Shown here: positions 16,614 through 25,371 of the stretch, piece after piece
Position numbering within the stretch: the first letter of the stretch is position 1
How the letters are laid out: each line of letters opens with the position of its first letter
NCBI RefSeq assembly: GCF_001636295.1
Contig: NZ_CP014209.1
Span: 806,001-870,000 of the forward strand
Direction of reading: 5' to 3'
DNA from: Isoptericola dokdonensis DS-3
GTDB lineage: Bacteria; Actinomycetota; Actinomycetes; Actinomycetales; Cellulomonadaceae
DNA: 64,000 nt
Position numbers and translations under genes: made by a program
Notes under the pieces: generated by a model
What the model saw: only the letters and a program-made list of their open reading frames with translations
What the model was told of the DNA's origin: nothing
The model's database searches: none

Positions 16614-17963
16614 TCAGCAGGTCGTGAGCAGCCTGTCCAGGACCCGGGTGCCGAACCGCAGCGCGTCGGTGGGCACCCGCTCGTCGACGCCGTGGAACAT
16701 CCCGGCGAAGTCGAGGTCGGCGGGCAGCCGCAGCGGGGCGAACCCGTACCCGGTGATGCCGAGCCGCGCGAGGGACTTGTTGTCCGTCCCGCCGGAGAGG
16801 GTGTAGGGCAGCACGGCGGCACCCGGGTCCTCGGCGTGCAGGGCGTCGACCATCGCGTCGACCAGGCCGCCGGTGAAGGGCACCTCGAGCGCCTGGTCGG
16901 CGTGGATCGTCTCGACGCGGACGCCGGGACCCGCGAGCTCGCGCAGCGCCGCGGCGGCCTCCGCCTCGTGGCCCGGCAGGGTCCGCATGTCGATCGTCGC
17001 GGACGCCGAGCCCGGGATGACGTTCACCTTGTACCCGGCGTCGAGCTGGGTGGGGTTCGCCGTGTGCCGCACGGTGGCCCCCACGAACTTCGCGGCCGGG
17101 CCGAGCGCCGCGACGAGCGCGTCGACCTGCGCGCGGTCGGCGCCGCCCTCGGGGTCGAACGGGAGGCCGGTGAGGTCGGCGACACCGCGCAGCAGGCGCT
17201 CGACCGTCGGGGTGAGCGTGTACGGCCAGGCGTGCCGGCCGATGCGCGCCACGGCGGCGGCGAGCTCGGTCACGGCGTTCTCGGTGTTGACCTGCGAGCC
17301 GTGCCCGGCCCGGCCGTCCGCGACGAGCCGCAGCCAGGCCAGGCCCTTCTCCGCCGTCTGGACGAGGTAGGCGCGGCGTCCGCCGACCTCGACGGAGAAC
17401 CCGCCGACCTCGCTGATCGCCTCGGTGGCACCCTCGAACAGCTCGGGGTGGTGGTCCACGAGCCAGCGGGCGCCCAGCACTCCCCCGGCCTCCTCGTCGG
17501 CGAACATGCCGATGACGACGTCCCGCGCGGGACGCCGGCCCTCACGGACCATCTGGCGCACGACCGCGAGGATCATCGCGTCCATGTCCTTCATGTCGAC
17601 GGCGCCCCGGCCCCACAGCAGGCCGTCGCGCTCCTCGCCGGCGAACGGGTCGACCGTCCAGTCCGAGGCCTGCGCGGGCACGACGTCGGTGTGGCCGTGC
17701 AGCACGAGCGCGCCGCGCGACGGGTCGGTGCCCTCCCAGCGCGCCACGACCGAGGTGCGACCCGGGGCGGCCTCGAAGACCCGGGGCTCGAGACCGACCT
17801 CGGCGAGGAGCTCGGCGACGAGCTCGGCGGCCTGGCGCTCACCCGGCCCGGAGCCGTCGCCGAAGTTCGAGGTGTCGATCCGCAGGAGGTCCTGGCAGAG
17901 CCCGACCACCTCGTCCTCGGCGGTGGGGTGCTGCTCGGTGCGCGGGGCGGGGTCGATGCTCAC
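16614..17963 (-). CDS. M20 family metallopeptidase
   Basis: This is a di-zinc peptidase or deacylase of the ArgE/DapE/CPG2 family, probably cytoplasmic. The 449-residue protein has VLHGHTDVVP (His91 and Asp93) and the bridging Asp in WGRGAVDMKD. The catalytic Glu pair lies in FADEEAGG, and GGTDNKSLARLG is the C-terminal His-equivalent region of this subgroup. A lid domain in the middle contains GHGSQVNTENAV. The GTG start overlaps the stop of the upstream M3 peptidase gene by 4 bp, so the two peptidases are co-translated. This suggests shared oligopeptide or dipeptide turnover. Confidence 0.9.
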   Translation of the reverse strand: MSIDPAPRTEQHPTAEDEVVGLCQDLLRIDTSNFGDGSGPGERQAAELVAELLAEVGLEPRVFEAAPGRTSVVARWEGTDPSRGALVLHGHTDVVPAQASDWTVDPFAGEERDGLLWGRGAVDMKDMDAMILAVVRQMVREGRRPARDVVIGMFADEEAGGVLGARWLVDHHPELFEGATEAISEVGGFSVEVGGRRAYLVQTAEKGLAWLRLVADGRAGHGSQVNTENAVTELAAAVARIGRHAWPYTLTPTVERLLRGVADLTGLPFDPEGGADRAQVDALVAALGPAAKFVGATVRHTANPTQLDAGYKVNVIPGSASATIDMRTLPGHEAEAAAALRELAGPGVRVETIHADQALEVPFTGGLVDAMVDALHAEDPGAAVLPYTLSGGTDNKSLARLGITGYGFAPLRLPADLDFAGMFHGVDERVPTDALRFGTRVLDRLLTTC

Positions 17964-20050
17964 GCGTCCACCGTACCCAGGCCGCGGCGGGCCAGGAGCG
18001 GGTCGATCGCGGCGTCCCGGCCGCGCAGGTCGCGGAAGGAGTCGAGCGGGTCCTGCGACCCGCCGCGGGCGAGCAGCAGGCGCCGGAACGCGTCGCCGTT
18101 GGCACGCGTGAGGCCGCCGTTCTCGCGGTACCACTCGACAGTGTCGGCGTCGAGCACCTCCGACCAGATGTAGCTGTAGTAGGCGGCGGCGTAGCCGGAG
18201 CCCCACACGTGGTTGAAGTACGCGGTGCGGTAGCGCGGCGGCACCGGCGCGTAGTCGAGCCCGGCCTCTGCGAGAGCGGTGGCCTCGAAGGTGGCGACGT
18301 CGGCGGGGTCGGTGGGCACCTCGTCGGGGCCGAGCCGGTGCCAGGCCTGGTCGAGCAGCGCGGCGCCGAGGTACTCGGTGGTGGCGAACCCCTCGCCGTC
18401 GGCGCGGGCGGCGAGCAGGGTGTCGACCCAGGCCGCGGGCATCGGCTCGCCGGTCACGTGGTGCACGGCGTACGACCGCAGGATCTCGGGCTCCCACGCC
18501 CACATCTCGTTGACCTGGGAGGGGAACTCGACGAAGTCGCGCGGCACGCCGGTGCCGGACTGCGACGGGTAGCGCACGTCGGACAGCAGGCCGTGCAGCG
18601 CGTGCCCGAACTCGTGGAACAGGGTGATGACCTGGTCCCAGGAGAGCAGGGTGGGTCGCCCGGCCTCCGGCTTGACGACGTTGAGGTTGTTGAGCACGAC
18701 GGGCCGCTGCCCGAACAGGTGGTTCTGGTCGACGAGGGTGTTCATCCAGGCGCCACCGCGCTTGGTGGGGCGGGTGTACCAGTCGGCGAGGAACAGGCCG
18801 AGCCCGGTGTCCGGCTCGCCGGGCTCGGTGGCGTCGAACACCTCGTAGACGCGCACGTCGGGGTGGTAGCCGACCAGGTCGTCGCGCTCGACGAAGGAGA
18901 GCCCGTACAGGCGACGGGCGGCCTCGAGGACGCCGTGCTGCACGACGCGCTCCAGCTCCAGGTAGGGGCGCAGCTCGGCGTCGTCGAGGGCGTACCGCTC
19001 CCCCTTGACCTGCCCGGCGAGGTGCGCCCAGTCGGCGGCGCGCAGCTCCGCGCCCGGGTCGGTGCGGTGCAGGTGCGCGGCGAGCTCGGCGCCCTCGGCG
19101 CGGGCGTTCGCCACGGCCGGCGGGGCGAGGCGGGCGAGCATCTGCGCGACGGCGTCGGCGCTGCCCGCGGTGGCGTCCTCGGCGACGTAGGAGGCATGGT
19201 GCGGGTGGCCGAGCAGGCGGGCGCGCTCGGCGCGCAGCCGGGCGATCTCCAGCAGGGTGGCCCGGGTGTCGTGGTCGTCGCCGTGCGTGCCGCGGGTCTC
19301 GCTGGCCTGCTGCACGCGCTCGCGCACGGCCGGGTCGGCGAGCGCCCCGACGACGTCCTGACGGGTGGGGAGCTGCAGCACGATCAGCCACCCGCCGGGG
19401 TGGCCGGCCTCGGCGGCGGCCTGCGCGGCGGCGGCGACCTCGTCGTCGGAGAGCCCGGCGAGCTCGGCGCGCTCGGTGACGAGGACGGCGGACGCCTTCT
19501 CCCCCGCGAGCAGGCGACGGGAGAAGAGGGCCGACAGCTCGGACAGGCGCGCGTTGAGCTCGCGCAGACGCTCCTGCTCGACCGGGGCGAGGTCGATACC
19601 GGCGCGGCGCAGGTCCTTGCGCCAGGTGCGCAGGAGCCACGCCTGGTCGGGGTCGAGGGCGACCTCGCCGGCCTCGACCCGCGCGGCCAGGGAGGCGAGC
19701 CGGGCGTGCAGGCGCGCGTCCTGGTAGATCGCGTCGTGGTGGGCGGCCAGCAGGGGCGCGACGCGCTCGTGGACGTCCTCCACGTCGGGGGTGGCGTGGG
19801 CGCCGACGAGGTTGAACAGCACCTGCGCCGCGCGGTGCAGCAGGCGGCCCGAGCGCTCCAGCGCGTCGAGGGTGTTCTCGACCGTGGCGGGTGCGGTGTC
19901 GGTGGCGATCGCGTCGATCTCCGCGCGCTGCTCGGCGAGCCCCTCCAGCAGCGCGGGCTCCAGGTGCTCGACCCGGAGCACCCGGAAGTCGGGGAGCTCG
20001 TAGGGCAGGTCGGACGGGCGGGCGAGCGGGTTCTCCGCAGCAAGGGCCAT
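17960..20050 (-). CDS. M3 family oligopeptidase (Dcp/thimet-type)
   Basis: This zinc oligopeptidase cleaves short peptides in the cytoplasm. The 696-residue protein has the usual all-helical M3 architecture, with the zinc motif LFHEFGHALHGLL near 477 and the third ligand in the downstream FVEFPSQVNEMWAWEP segment. The length matches peptidyl-dipeptidase Dcp. The ATG at 20050 gives MALAAENPLARPSDLPYELPDF, the conserved start; the frame stays open upstream but lacks family similarity. It overlaps the M20 gene by 4 bp. No signal peptide is present. Confidence 0.92.
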   Translation of the reverse strand: MALAAENPLARPSDLPYELPDFRVLRVEHLEPALLEGLAEQRAEIDAIATDTAPATVENTLDALERSGRLLHRAAQVLFNLVGAHATPDVEDVHERVAPLLAAHHDAIYQDARLHARLASLAARVEAGEVALDPDQAWLLRTWRKDLRRAGIDLAPVEQERLRELNARLSELSALFSRRLLAGEKASAVLVTERAELAGLSDDEVAAAAQAAAEAGHPGGWLIVLQLPTRQDVVGALADPAVRERVQQASETRGTHGDDHDTRATLLEIARLRAERARLLGHPHHASYVAEDATAGSADAVAQMLARLAPPAVANARAEGAELAAHLHRTDPGAELRAADWAHLAGQVKGERYALDDAELRPYLELERVVQHGVLEAARRLYGLSFVERDDLVGYHPDVRVYEVFDATEPGEPDTGLGLFLADWYTRPTKRGGAWMNTLVDQNHLFGQRPVVLNNLNVVKPEAGRPTLLSWDQVITLFHEFGHALHGLLSDVRYPSQSGTGVPRDFVEFPSQVNEMWAWEPEILRSYAVHHVTGEPMPAAWVDTLLAARADGEGFATTEYLGAALLDQAWHRLGPDEVPTDPADVATFEATALAEAGLDYAPVPPRYRTAYFNHVWGSGYAAAYYSYIWSEVLDADTVEWYRENGGLTRANGDAFRRLLLARGGSQDPLDSFRDLRGRDAAIDPLLARRGLGTVDA

Positions 20051-20135
20051 GGCGTCATCCAACACCGTCGCCCGCAGGGAGGTCGAACCGCGGGGGTCGG
20101 CCCGCCGGGTGCGTGGCCCCGGGCCCGCGCGCGGT

Positions 20136-20149
20136 GCGAAACGTTTAGC
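20136..20149. promoter_or_regulatory. possible LacI-type operator upstream of the AA10 gene
   Basis: GCG-AAACGTTT-AGC is a near-palindrome around AAACGTTT, 70-84 bases upstream of the AA10 start. LacI-family repressors of sugar genes often bind such CG-centred sites. No repressor gene is nearby, so this is only a suggestion. Confidence 0.3.
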
Positions 20150-20219
20150 GCCGTCGGCAGCGCGGGCACGGTGCGGCAACGTGGACTGGTCCCGTCCGGT
20201 GAGAACGAAGGAGTTCGAC

Positions 20220-21635
20220 ATGCGACGACTCGCAGCCCTGGCCGCCGTGGTGGCCCTGGGCGCAGCTGGCCTCGTGGTGGCGACGGCGCCACCCCCGGCC
20301 GAGGCGCACGGCGCCCAGGTCTTCCCCGGCAGCAGGCAGTACTTCTGCTGGGTCGACGGCACCTCCGCGGGCGGCGACATCCAGCCGTCCAACCCCGCCT
20401 GCGTCGACGCCGTCGCCGCCAGCGGCAAGACACCGCTGTACAACTGGTTCGGCAACCTCGACTCGAACGGTGCGGGCCGCACGGCCGGGTACATCCCCGA
20501 CGGGCGGATCTGCGACGGCGGCGGCAACGGCCCCTACGACTTCGAGCCGTACAACGCCCCGCGGACCGACTGGCCGACGACCCACGTCACCGCCGGCGAC
20601 ACCTACCAGTTCCAGCACAACAACTGGGCGGCGCACCCGGGCCGGTTCGACGTGTACGTCACCAAGGAGGGCTTCGACCCGACCGCCCCGCTCGGCTGGG
20701 ACGACCTGGAGAAGATCGACACCGTCACCGACCCGCCCGCGACGGGCGGCCCCGGCGGGCTGAACTACTACTACTGGGACGTCACCCTGCCGTCCGACCG
20801 CACGGGTCGGCACGTCGTCTTCACGCACTGGGTGCGCTCGGACAGCAACGAGAACTTCTACTCCTGCTCCGACGTCGCCTTCGACGGCGGCGACGGCGAG
20901 GTCACCGGCCTGGACGGCGACGTCCCGGGCCCGACCCCGACGCCGACCCCCACGGACGATCCGGAGGGCTGCCCCGACGCGGCGCCCGGGGCACCCGGGG
21001 CGGCCATGGCCTCGAGCATCACGCAGACGGGCGCGCACGTGATGTGGGGTGCCGCGGAGGCCGGCTGCGTCACCGGCTACGACGTGCTCGACGCCGCCAC
21101 CGGCGAGGTGCTGGCCTCCACGCACGGGTCACCCATGGTGGACCTCACCGGCCTCGACCCCGGTACCGAGCACTCCGTGGTCGTGCGCTCGCGCAACGAC
21201 AACACCGACACGACGTCGGCGCCGACGGCGGTCCTGACGTTCACGACCGAGGCCGACGACGGTGAGCCGGAACCCACCCCGACGCCCACCCCGACCGAGG
21301 ACCCGGTCGGGGCGTGCACCGCGGACTACACCGCGTCCCACTGGGGCAACCATCCCGGGTACACCGGGTCGGTGACCGTGACGAACACCTCCGACGCCGC
21401 GGTCACGGGCTGGGTGGTCACCTTCGACTACCCGGGCGGTCAGGAGGTCGACGCGCCGGGCTGGAACGCCACCGTGGCGCAGTCCGGCACCCGGGTCACC
21501 GCGACCCATCCGGCGTGGGCCTCCTCGATCGCCCCGGGGGCGTCGGTGACGTTCGGGTTCAACGGCACGGCGACGTCCGCGACGAACCACCCGGACCCCA
21601 CGGGCTTCACGCTCGCCGGGGTGGCCTGCGACTGA
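20220..21635 (+). CDS. secreted AA10 lytic polysaccharide monooxygenase with FnIII and CBM2
   Basis: This copper enzyme oxidatively cleaves chitin or cellulose outside the cell. The 471-residue precursor has a signal peptide ending AEA at residue 29, so mature protein would begin with His30 (HGAQVFPGSRQYFCW). That His and His139 (NNWAAHPGRF) are the expected copper histidine brace. A catalytic domain to about 235 is followed by a Pro-Thr linker, a fibronectin type III domain (about 255-345), a second Pro-Thr linker, and a C-terminal CBM2 (TADYTASHWGNHPGYTGSVTVTN onward). The ATG has an AAGGAG ribosome site. Substrate (cellulose or chitin) cannot be fixed from sequence. Confidence 0.94.
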   Translation: MRRLAALAAVVALGAAGLVVATAPPPAEAHGAQVFPGSRQYFCWVDGTSAGGDIQPSNPACVDAVAASGKTPLYNWFGNLDSNGAGRTAGYIPDGRICDGGGNGPYDFEPYNAPRTDWPTTHVTAGDTYQFQHNNWAAHPGRFDVYVTKEGFDPTAPLGWDDLEKIDTVTDPPATGGPGGLNYYYWDVTLPSDRTGRHVVFTHWVRSDSNENFYSCSDVAFDGGDGEVTGLDGDVPGPTPTPTPTDDPEGCPDAAPGAPGAAMASSITQTGAHVMWGAAEAGCVTGYDVLDAATGEVLASTHGSPMVDLTGLDPGTEHSVVVRSRNDNTDTTSAPTAVLTFTTEADDGEPEPTPTPTPTEDPVGACTADYTASHWGNHPGYTGSVTVTNTSDAAVTGWVVTFDYPGGQEVDAPGWNATVAQSGTRVTATHPAWASSIAPGASVTFGFNGTATSATNHPDPTGFTLAGVACD

Positions 21636-21654
21636 CCCGGCCCGGCCGGCGCAC

Positions 21655-21703
21655 GACGCGGCGGGCGCCGGCGGGGAGCACTCTCGCCGGCGCCCGCCGC
21701 GTC
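21655..21703. terminator. bidirectional terminator between AA10 and ABC-F genes
   Basis: Perfectly complementary 19-base arms (21655-21673 and 21685-21703) enclose an 11-base loop. It lies between two convergent genes and overlaps the ABC-F stop codon by two bases. Confidence 0.75.
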
Positions 21704-23297
21704 AGCCCGCCACCACGCCGTCGGCCGTCACCTCCAGCCGCGTGTCGATCCCGGCCCGGTCCAGGAACGACCGGTCGTGGCTGACGACGAGCAGCGCGCC
21801 GCGGTAGCCCACGAGCGCCTCGACCAACCGGTCCGCGCCCGCCAGGTCGAGGTTGTTCGTCGGCTCGTCCAGCACGAGGAGCTGCGCAGGCGGGTCGGCG
21901 AGCAGCAGCCGGGCCAGGTGCACCCGGAACCGCTCCCCGCCGGACAGCGTCGACACGGGCCGGTCCACCTGGTCGCCGCGCACGAGGAACCGCGCCAGCC
22001 GTCCCCGCAGCTCCCCCGGCGTGGCCTCGGGGGCGCCCGAGCGCACCGCGTCGAGCACCGTCGCGTCGTCGTCGAGGTCGTCGAGGCGCTGCGGCAGGTA
22101 CCCGACGCGGTCCGTGCAGAGCTCGCCCGCCGCCGACGGCCCGTCGACGAGCCTCTCCAGGAGCGTCGTCTTGCCGACGCCGTTCGGCCCGGTCAGCGCC
22201 ACGCGCTGCGGCCCCGCCAGCACGACGTCCCGTCCGCCCGCGCCCCGCAGCACGGCGATCCGACGGCCCGCCGGGACCTGCGGGTCGGGCAGGTCGACGA
22301 CGATCCGGGCGTCGTCGCGCACCGTCCGCTGCGCCTGCTCCACCGCGTCGCGCGCCGACTGCTCCGCGGCGAGCGCCGCACCCCGCCGGTTCCCCTGAGA
22401 CTTCTCCGCCGCGTTGCGGCGGTCGTTCACCACCGCCTTGACGTACTTGCGGTTCGCGGTGTCCGTCCGTCCCTGCCGTTCGGAGTGCGCGATCCGTTCG
22501 GCGGCCTTGATCCGCTCGCGGCGTTCGCGGCGCCACGTCTGCTCGGCGTCGCGGACGGCCCTCTGGGCGGCGTCCTGCTCGACGGCCAGCCGCTCCTCGT
22601 ACGCCGAGTAGGGGCCGCCGTAGGTCGACAGCGACCCGGCGCGCAGCTCGGCGGTGGCGTCCATCCGTTCCAGCAGCTCGCGGTCGTGGGACACCACGAC
22701 CAGCGCACCGCGCCAGGTGCGCACGAGCTCGCCGAGCCGTTCCCTGGCCGCGCCGTCGAGGTTGTTCGTCGGCTCGTCGAGCAGGGCGACGTCGGCGCGG
22801 CCGAGGCGCACGCCGGTCACCGCCGCCAGGACGGCCTCGCCGCCGGACAGCGTGCCGACGGTGCGGTCGAGGACGCCGGGCGAGCTGGGCAGGCCGATCG
22901 CAGCGAGCGCGGCGACGGCACGCTCCTCGACGTCCCAGTCGTCGCCGACGACGTCGAAGAGCTCGGGCCGGACGTCGCCGTCGGTGATCGCGCGCACGGC
23001 GTCGAGCGGGGCCCGCACGCCGAGCAGGTCGGCCACCGTGGCGTCCGTGTCGAGGGTGAGGCGCTGCGGGACGTAGGCGACCTCGCCGGCGACCGAGACG
23101 ACGCCCGCGGTGGGTGTCAGGTGCCCCGCGACGAGGCGCAGCAGCGTGGACTTGCCGGTGCCGTTGTCACCGACGAGACCGGTCCGGCCGGTGCCGAACG
23201 TGCCGGACACTCCGCTGATCGGGGTGCCGCCGTCGGGCCAGGAGAAGGTGAGGTCGCGCAGGACGACCGCGGCAGGGGTGGGGAGGTGGGAGGGCAC
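21702..23297 (-). CDS. ABC-F family ATPase (ribosome-associated or antibiotic-resistance type)
   Basis: ABC-F proteins are soluble ribosome-binding ATPases; some free the ribosome from antibiotics, others assist translation. The 531-residue protein has two nucleotide-binding domains with Walker A GDNGTGKST and GPNGVGKTT, two LSGGE signatures, and LLDEPTNNLD / VLDEPTNNLD Walker B motifs. A charged inter-domain linker rich in Arg, Lys and Glu follows LERMDATAELRAG. There are no membrane segments. I chose the GTG at 23297, with a GAGGAG ribosome site four bases upstream; an ATG at 23354 is also in frame. The long leader with a mini-ORF fits the resistance-type subgroup. Confidence 0.88.
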   Translation of the reverse strand: MPSHLPTPAAVVLRDLTFSWPDGGTPISGVSGTFGTGRTGLVGDNGTGKSTLLRLVAGHLTPTAGVVSVAGEVAYVPQRLTLDTDATVADLLGVRAPLDAVRAITDGDVRPELFDVVGDDWDVEERAVAALAAIGLPSSPGVLDRTVGTLSGGEAVLAAVTGVRLGRADVALLDEPTNNLDGAARERLGELVRTWRGALVVVSHDRELLERMDATAELRAGSLSTYGGPYSAYEERLAVEQDAAQRAVRDAEQTWRRERRERIKAAERIAHSERQGRTDTANRKYVKAVVNDRRNAAEKSQGNRRGAALAAEQSARDAVEQAQRTVRDDARIVVDLPDPQVPAGRRIAVLRGAGGRDVVLAGPQRVALTGPNGVGKTTLLERLVDGPSAAGELCTDRVGYLPQRLDDLDDDATVLDAVRSGAPEATPGELRGRLARFLVRGDQVDRPVSTLSGGERFRVHLARLLLADPPAQLLVLDEPTNNLDLAGADRLVEALVGYRGALLVVSHDRSFLDRAGIDTRLEVTADGVVAG

Positions 23298-23379
23298 GGT
23301 GCTCCTCGAGGACGGGTCGGGTGCGCCGACGGCGTCAGTCCACCAGGGATGCACCGGTCCGGGTGCGGGTGGGCAGGCG

Positions 23380-23415
23380 TCAGCGCGGGGTCGGACCGAC
23401 CGTCGTGCCCGTCAC
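23380..23415 (-). CDS. possible 11-codon leader ORF of the ABC-F gene
   Basis: GTG to TGA encodes MTGTTVGPTPR behind a GAAGGGA ribosome-site-like sequence seven bases upstream, about 80 bases ahead of the ABC-F start. Resistance-type ABC-F genes in actinobacteria often have such leaders, where drug-stalled ribosomes change mRNA folding. Within the leader a GGTCG/CGACC pair could fold. I found no clear alternate hairpin hiding the ABC-F start, so this is tentative. Confidence 0.35.
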   Translation of the reverse strand: MTGTTVGPTPR

Positions 23416-23518
23416 CTCGAGATCCCTTCGCCCGTCCCCTCTCACCTGCGGCCTGCCCGCGGGGACGCCGTCCACCATCGCACCCGTCGCGGTGGTCGCG
23501 CAACGGATATGAAGAACG

Positions 23519-24457
23519 TCACCGGACGCGCAGCCACTCGTCGAAGGCCTCGGCGCTGGTGAACCGCGGCACGTAGCCGAGGACCTCGGCCAGGCGGGCG
23601 TTGTCCAGCACCGGTCGGTACCGCAGGAACCCGACGCGTTCGGGCCCGTGCACGGTCAGCCGCAGCGTCCGCCCCACCCGCAGCGCACCGGCCAGCACCG
23701 GCGCCGGGACGTCGAGAGTCTTCTTCCCGAGGCGTCGGGCGATGTCCGCCACCGTCATCCGCCCGTCGCCGCAGACGTTGAACGCGCCCGTGGCCGTACC
23801 GGTCGCACCGGCGACGATCGCGCCGGTCACGTCGTCCACCCAGGCGAAGACGAACGGGCTGTCGCTCCCCCGCACGCGCAGGAGCCGCGGGGCGTCCCAC
23901 AGCGCCGTGATCTGGTTCGACACGCCCGGCCCCAGGATCGTGCCGATGCGCAGCACCACCTGTCCCAGGCCGGGGTGCGCGTCGCGGTAGCGCGCCAGCA
24001 TCTCCTCGACGAGGCGCTTGTGGCGCGAGTACGTGAACTCGTCGTTGCCCCGCAGCACGTCGGACTCCCGCAGCGGCACCGGGTTGTCGGCGTGGTAGCC
24101 GTACGCCGCCCCGGAGGAGGAGACGACGACCCGTCGTACCCCCGCGGCCACGCAGGCGTCCAGCACGTTCCGGGTGCCGTCGACGTCCACGCGACGCTCG
24201 GTGGCCTCGTCGAGCGTGCCCGGGTTGACGATCGCCGCGAGGTGCACGACCACGTCGACGCCGTGCTCGGCGACCGCCTGCCGCACCGCGTCCGCGTCGG
24301 TGACGTCGAGCGTCACGGCGGTGACGCCGTCGGGCAGGGCGGCGGGGGGCCGGACGTCGGCCGACACGACCGTCGTGACGTCGGACCGGGCCGCGAGCGC
24401 GGCGACCGCGTGCGAGCCGAGGAACCCGGACCCGCCGGTGACCAGGACCGTGCTCAT
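23519..24457 (-). CDS. NAD-dependent epimerase/dehydratase (extended SDR)
   Basis: This is an NAD(P)-dependent sugar-epimerase-like or 3-beta-hydroxysteroid-dehydrogenase-like enzyme. The 312-residue protein has the Rossmann motif VTGGSGFLGSHAV at about 6-18, DVR as the cofactor end, VVHLAAIVNPG, SSSGAAYGYHADNPVPL and the catalytic FTYSRHKRLVEE (YxxxK). The ATG overlaps the stop of the upstream BASS transporter gene by 4 bp, so it is the third gene of a monooxygenase-transporter-epimerase operon. That context hints at metabolism of one imported compound, but the substrate is not known. Confidence 0.87.
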   Translation of the reverse strand: MSTVLVTGGSGFLGSHAVAALAARSDVTTVVSADVRPPAALPDGVTAVTLDVTDADAVRQAVAEHGVDVVVHLAAIVNPGTLDEATERRVDVDGTRNVLDACVAAGVRRVVVSSSGAAYGYHADNPVPLRESDVLRGNDEFTYSRHKRLVEEMLARYRDAHPGLGQVVLRIGTILGPGVSNQITALWDAPRLLRVRGSDSPFVFAWVDDVTGAIVAGATGTATGAFNVCGDGRMTVADIARRLGKKTLDVPAPVLAGALRVGRTLRLTVHGPERVGFLRYRPVLDNARLAEVLGYVPRFTSAEAFDEWLRVR

Positions 24458-25371
24458 GCGACCACCTCCGAGGTGCGGGACCGGGTGCGGCGGGCCCAGA
24501 CGGTGGCGAGCGCGAGCCCCGCCAGGATGTCCCAGATCCCCCACCATCCGGCGACCACGGCCATGCCGCCGATGCCGTCGAAGAACGTGAAGACGAGCCC
24601 GAGGCCGAGACCGGCGTTGCGGATGCCCGTCTCGAAGGTCATGGCCTTGACCTCGCGCGGCCCGAGGCCGCCGAGGCGTCCCGTGAGGTACCCGGTGCCG
24701 AGCGCGACGACCTCGTGGCAGAACACCGCCAGCAGCACCATCGAGATGTACGTGACGAAGATCTGGTAGTTGCCCGCGAGCGCCGCCACGATCAACCCGA
24801 CGAGCGCGACGAGGCTGAACCAGCGCACCGGCTTCTGCAGCCGCGCGGCCACCCGCGGCCAGCGGGCGCGCACGGTGAGGCCGACGGCGAAGGGCACGCC
24901 GATGACCAGGGCGATCTCGGTGAACATCTTGGCCGGGTCGAGGCTGACCTCGGCGAGGATGTCGCGGGCCGTGGGGTGCAGGCCGCCCCAGAACGCGATG
25001 GACAGCGGCATCGTGAACACGTAGACGGCGTTGGCGACCGCCGTGAACGACACGGACAGCGCGACGTTGCCGCCCGCCCGGTAGGTGAGCACCTGGGAGA
25101 CGTTCCCCGGCGGGCAGCAGGCGACGAGGATCAGGCCGAGCGCGATCGACGCCTGCAGGTCGAGCGCGAGCGTGAGGCCGAGGGTGACGGCGGGCAGCAG
25201 CAGGAGCTGCGCGCCGAGCGCGAGGACCATCGCCTTGGGGGCGCGGCGCACGACGGCGAAGTCGGACGGCGCGGTGTCCAGCGCGATCCCGAGCATGATG
25301 AGCCCCAGCACGACGGACAGGACCACGAGGTTGCCGTCGGAGAACGCGACGGCGGCGTCGTCGATGTTCAC
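24454..25371 (-). CDS. bile acid:sodium symporter (BASS) family transporter
   Basis: This 305-residue protein has nine or ten membrane helices and belongs to the BASS/SBF family, which moves organic acids with sodium. Typical segments are the N-terminal LGIALDTAPSDFAVV, the central CCPPGNVSQVLTYRAGGNVALSVSFTAVANAV (helix-break region of the sodium site), and the late FETGIRNAGLGLGLVF. The start is GTG, overlapping the upstream monooxygenase stop by 4 bp. Family members carry bile acids, keto acids or steroid sulfates; the overlap with a flavin monooxygenase suggests it imports or exports that enzyme's substrate or product. Confidence 0.88.
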   Translation of the reverse strand: MNIDDAAVAFSDGNLVVLSVVLGLIMLGIALDTAPSDFAVVRRAPKAMVLALGAQLLLLPAVTLGLTLALDLQASIALGLILVACCPPGNVSQVLTYRAGGNVALSVSFTAVANAVYVFTMPLSIAFWGGLHPTARDILAEVSLDPAKMFTEIALVIGVPFAVGLTVRARWPRVAARLQKPVRWFSLVALVGLIVAALAGNYQIFVTYISMVLLAVFCHEVVALGTGYLTGRLGGLGPREVKAMTFETGIRNAGLGLGLVFTFFDGIGGMAVVAGWWGIWDILAGLALATVWARRTRSRTSEVVA

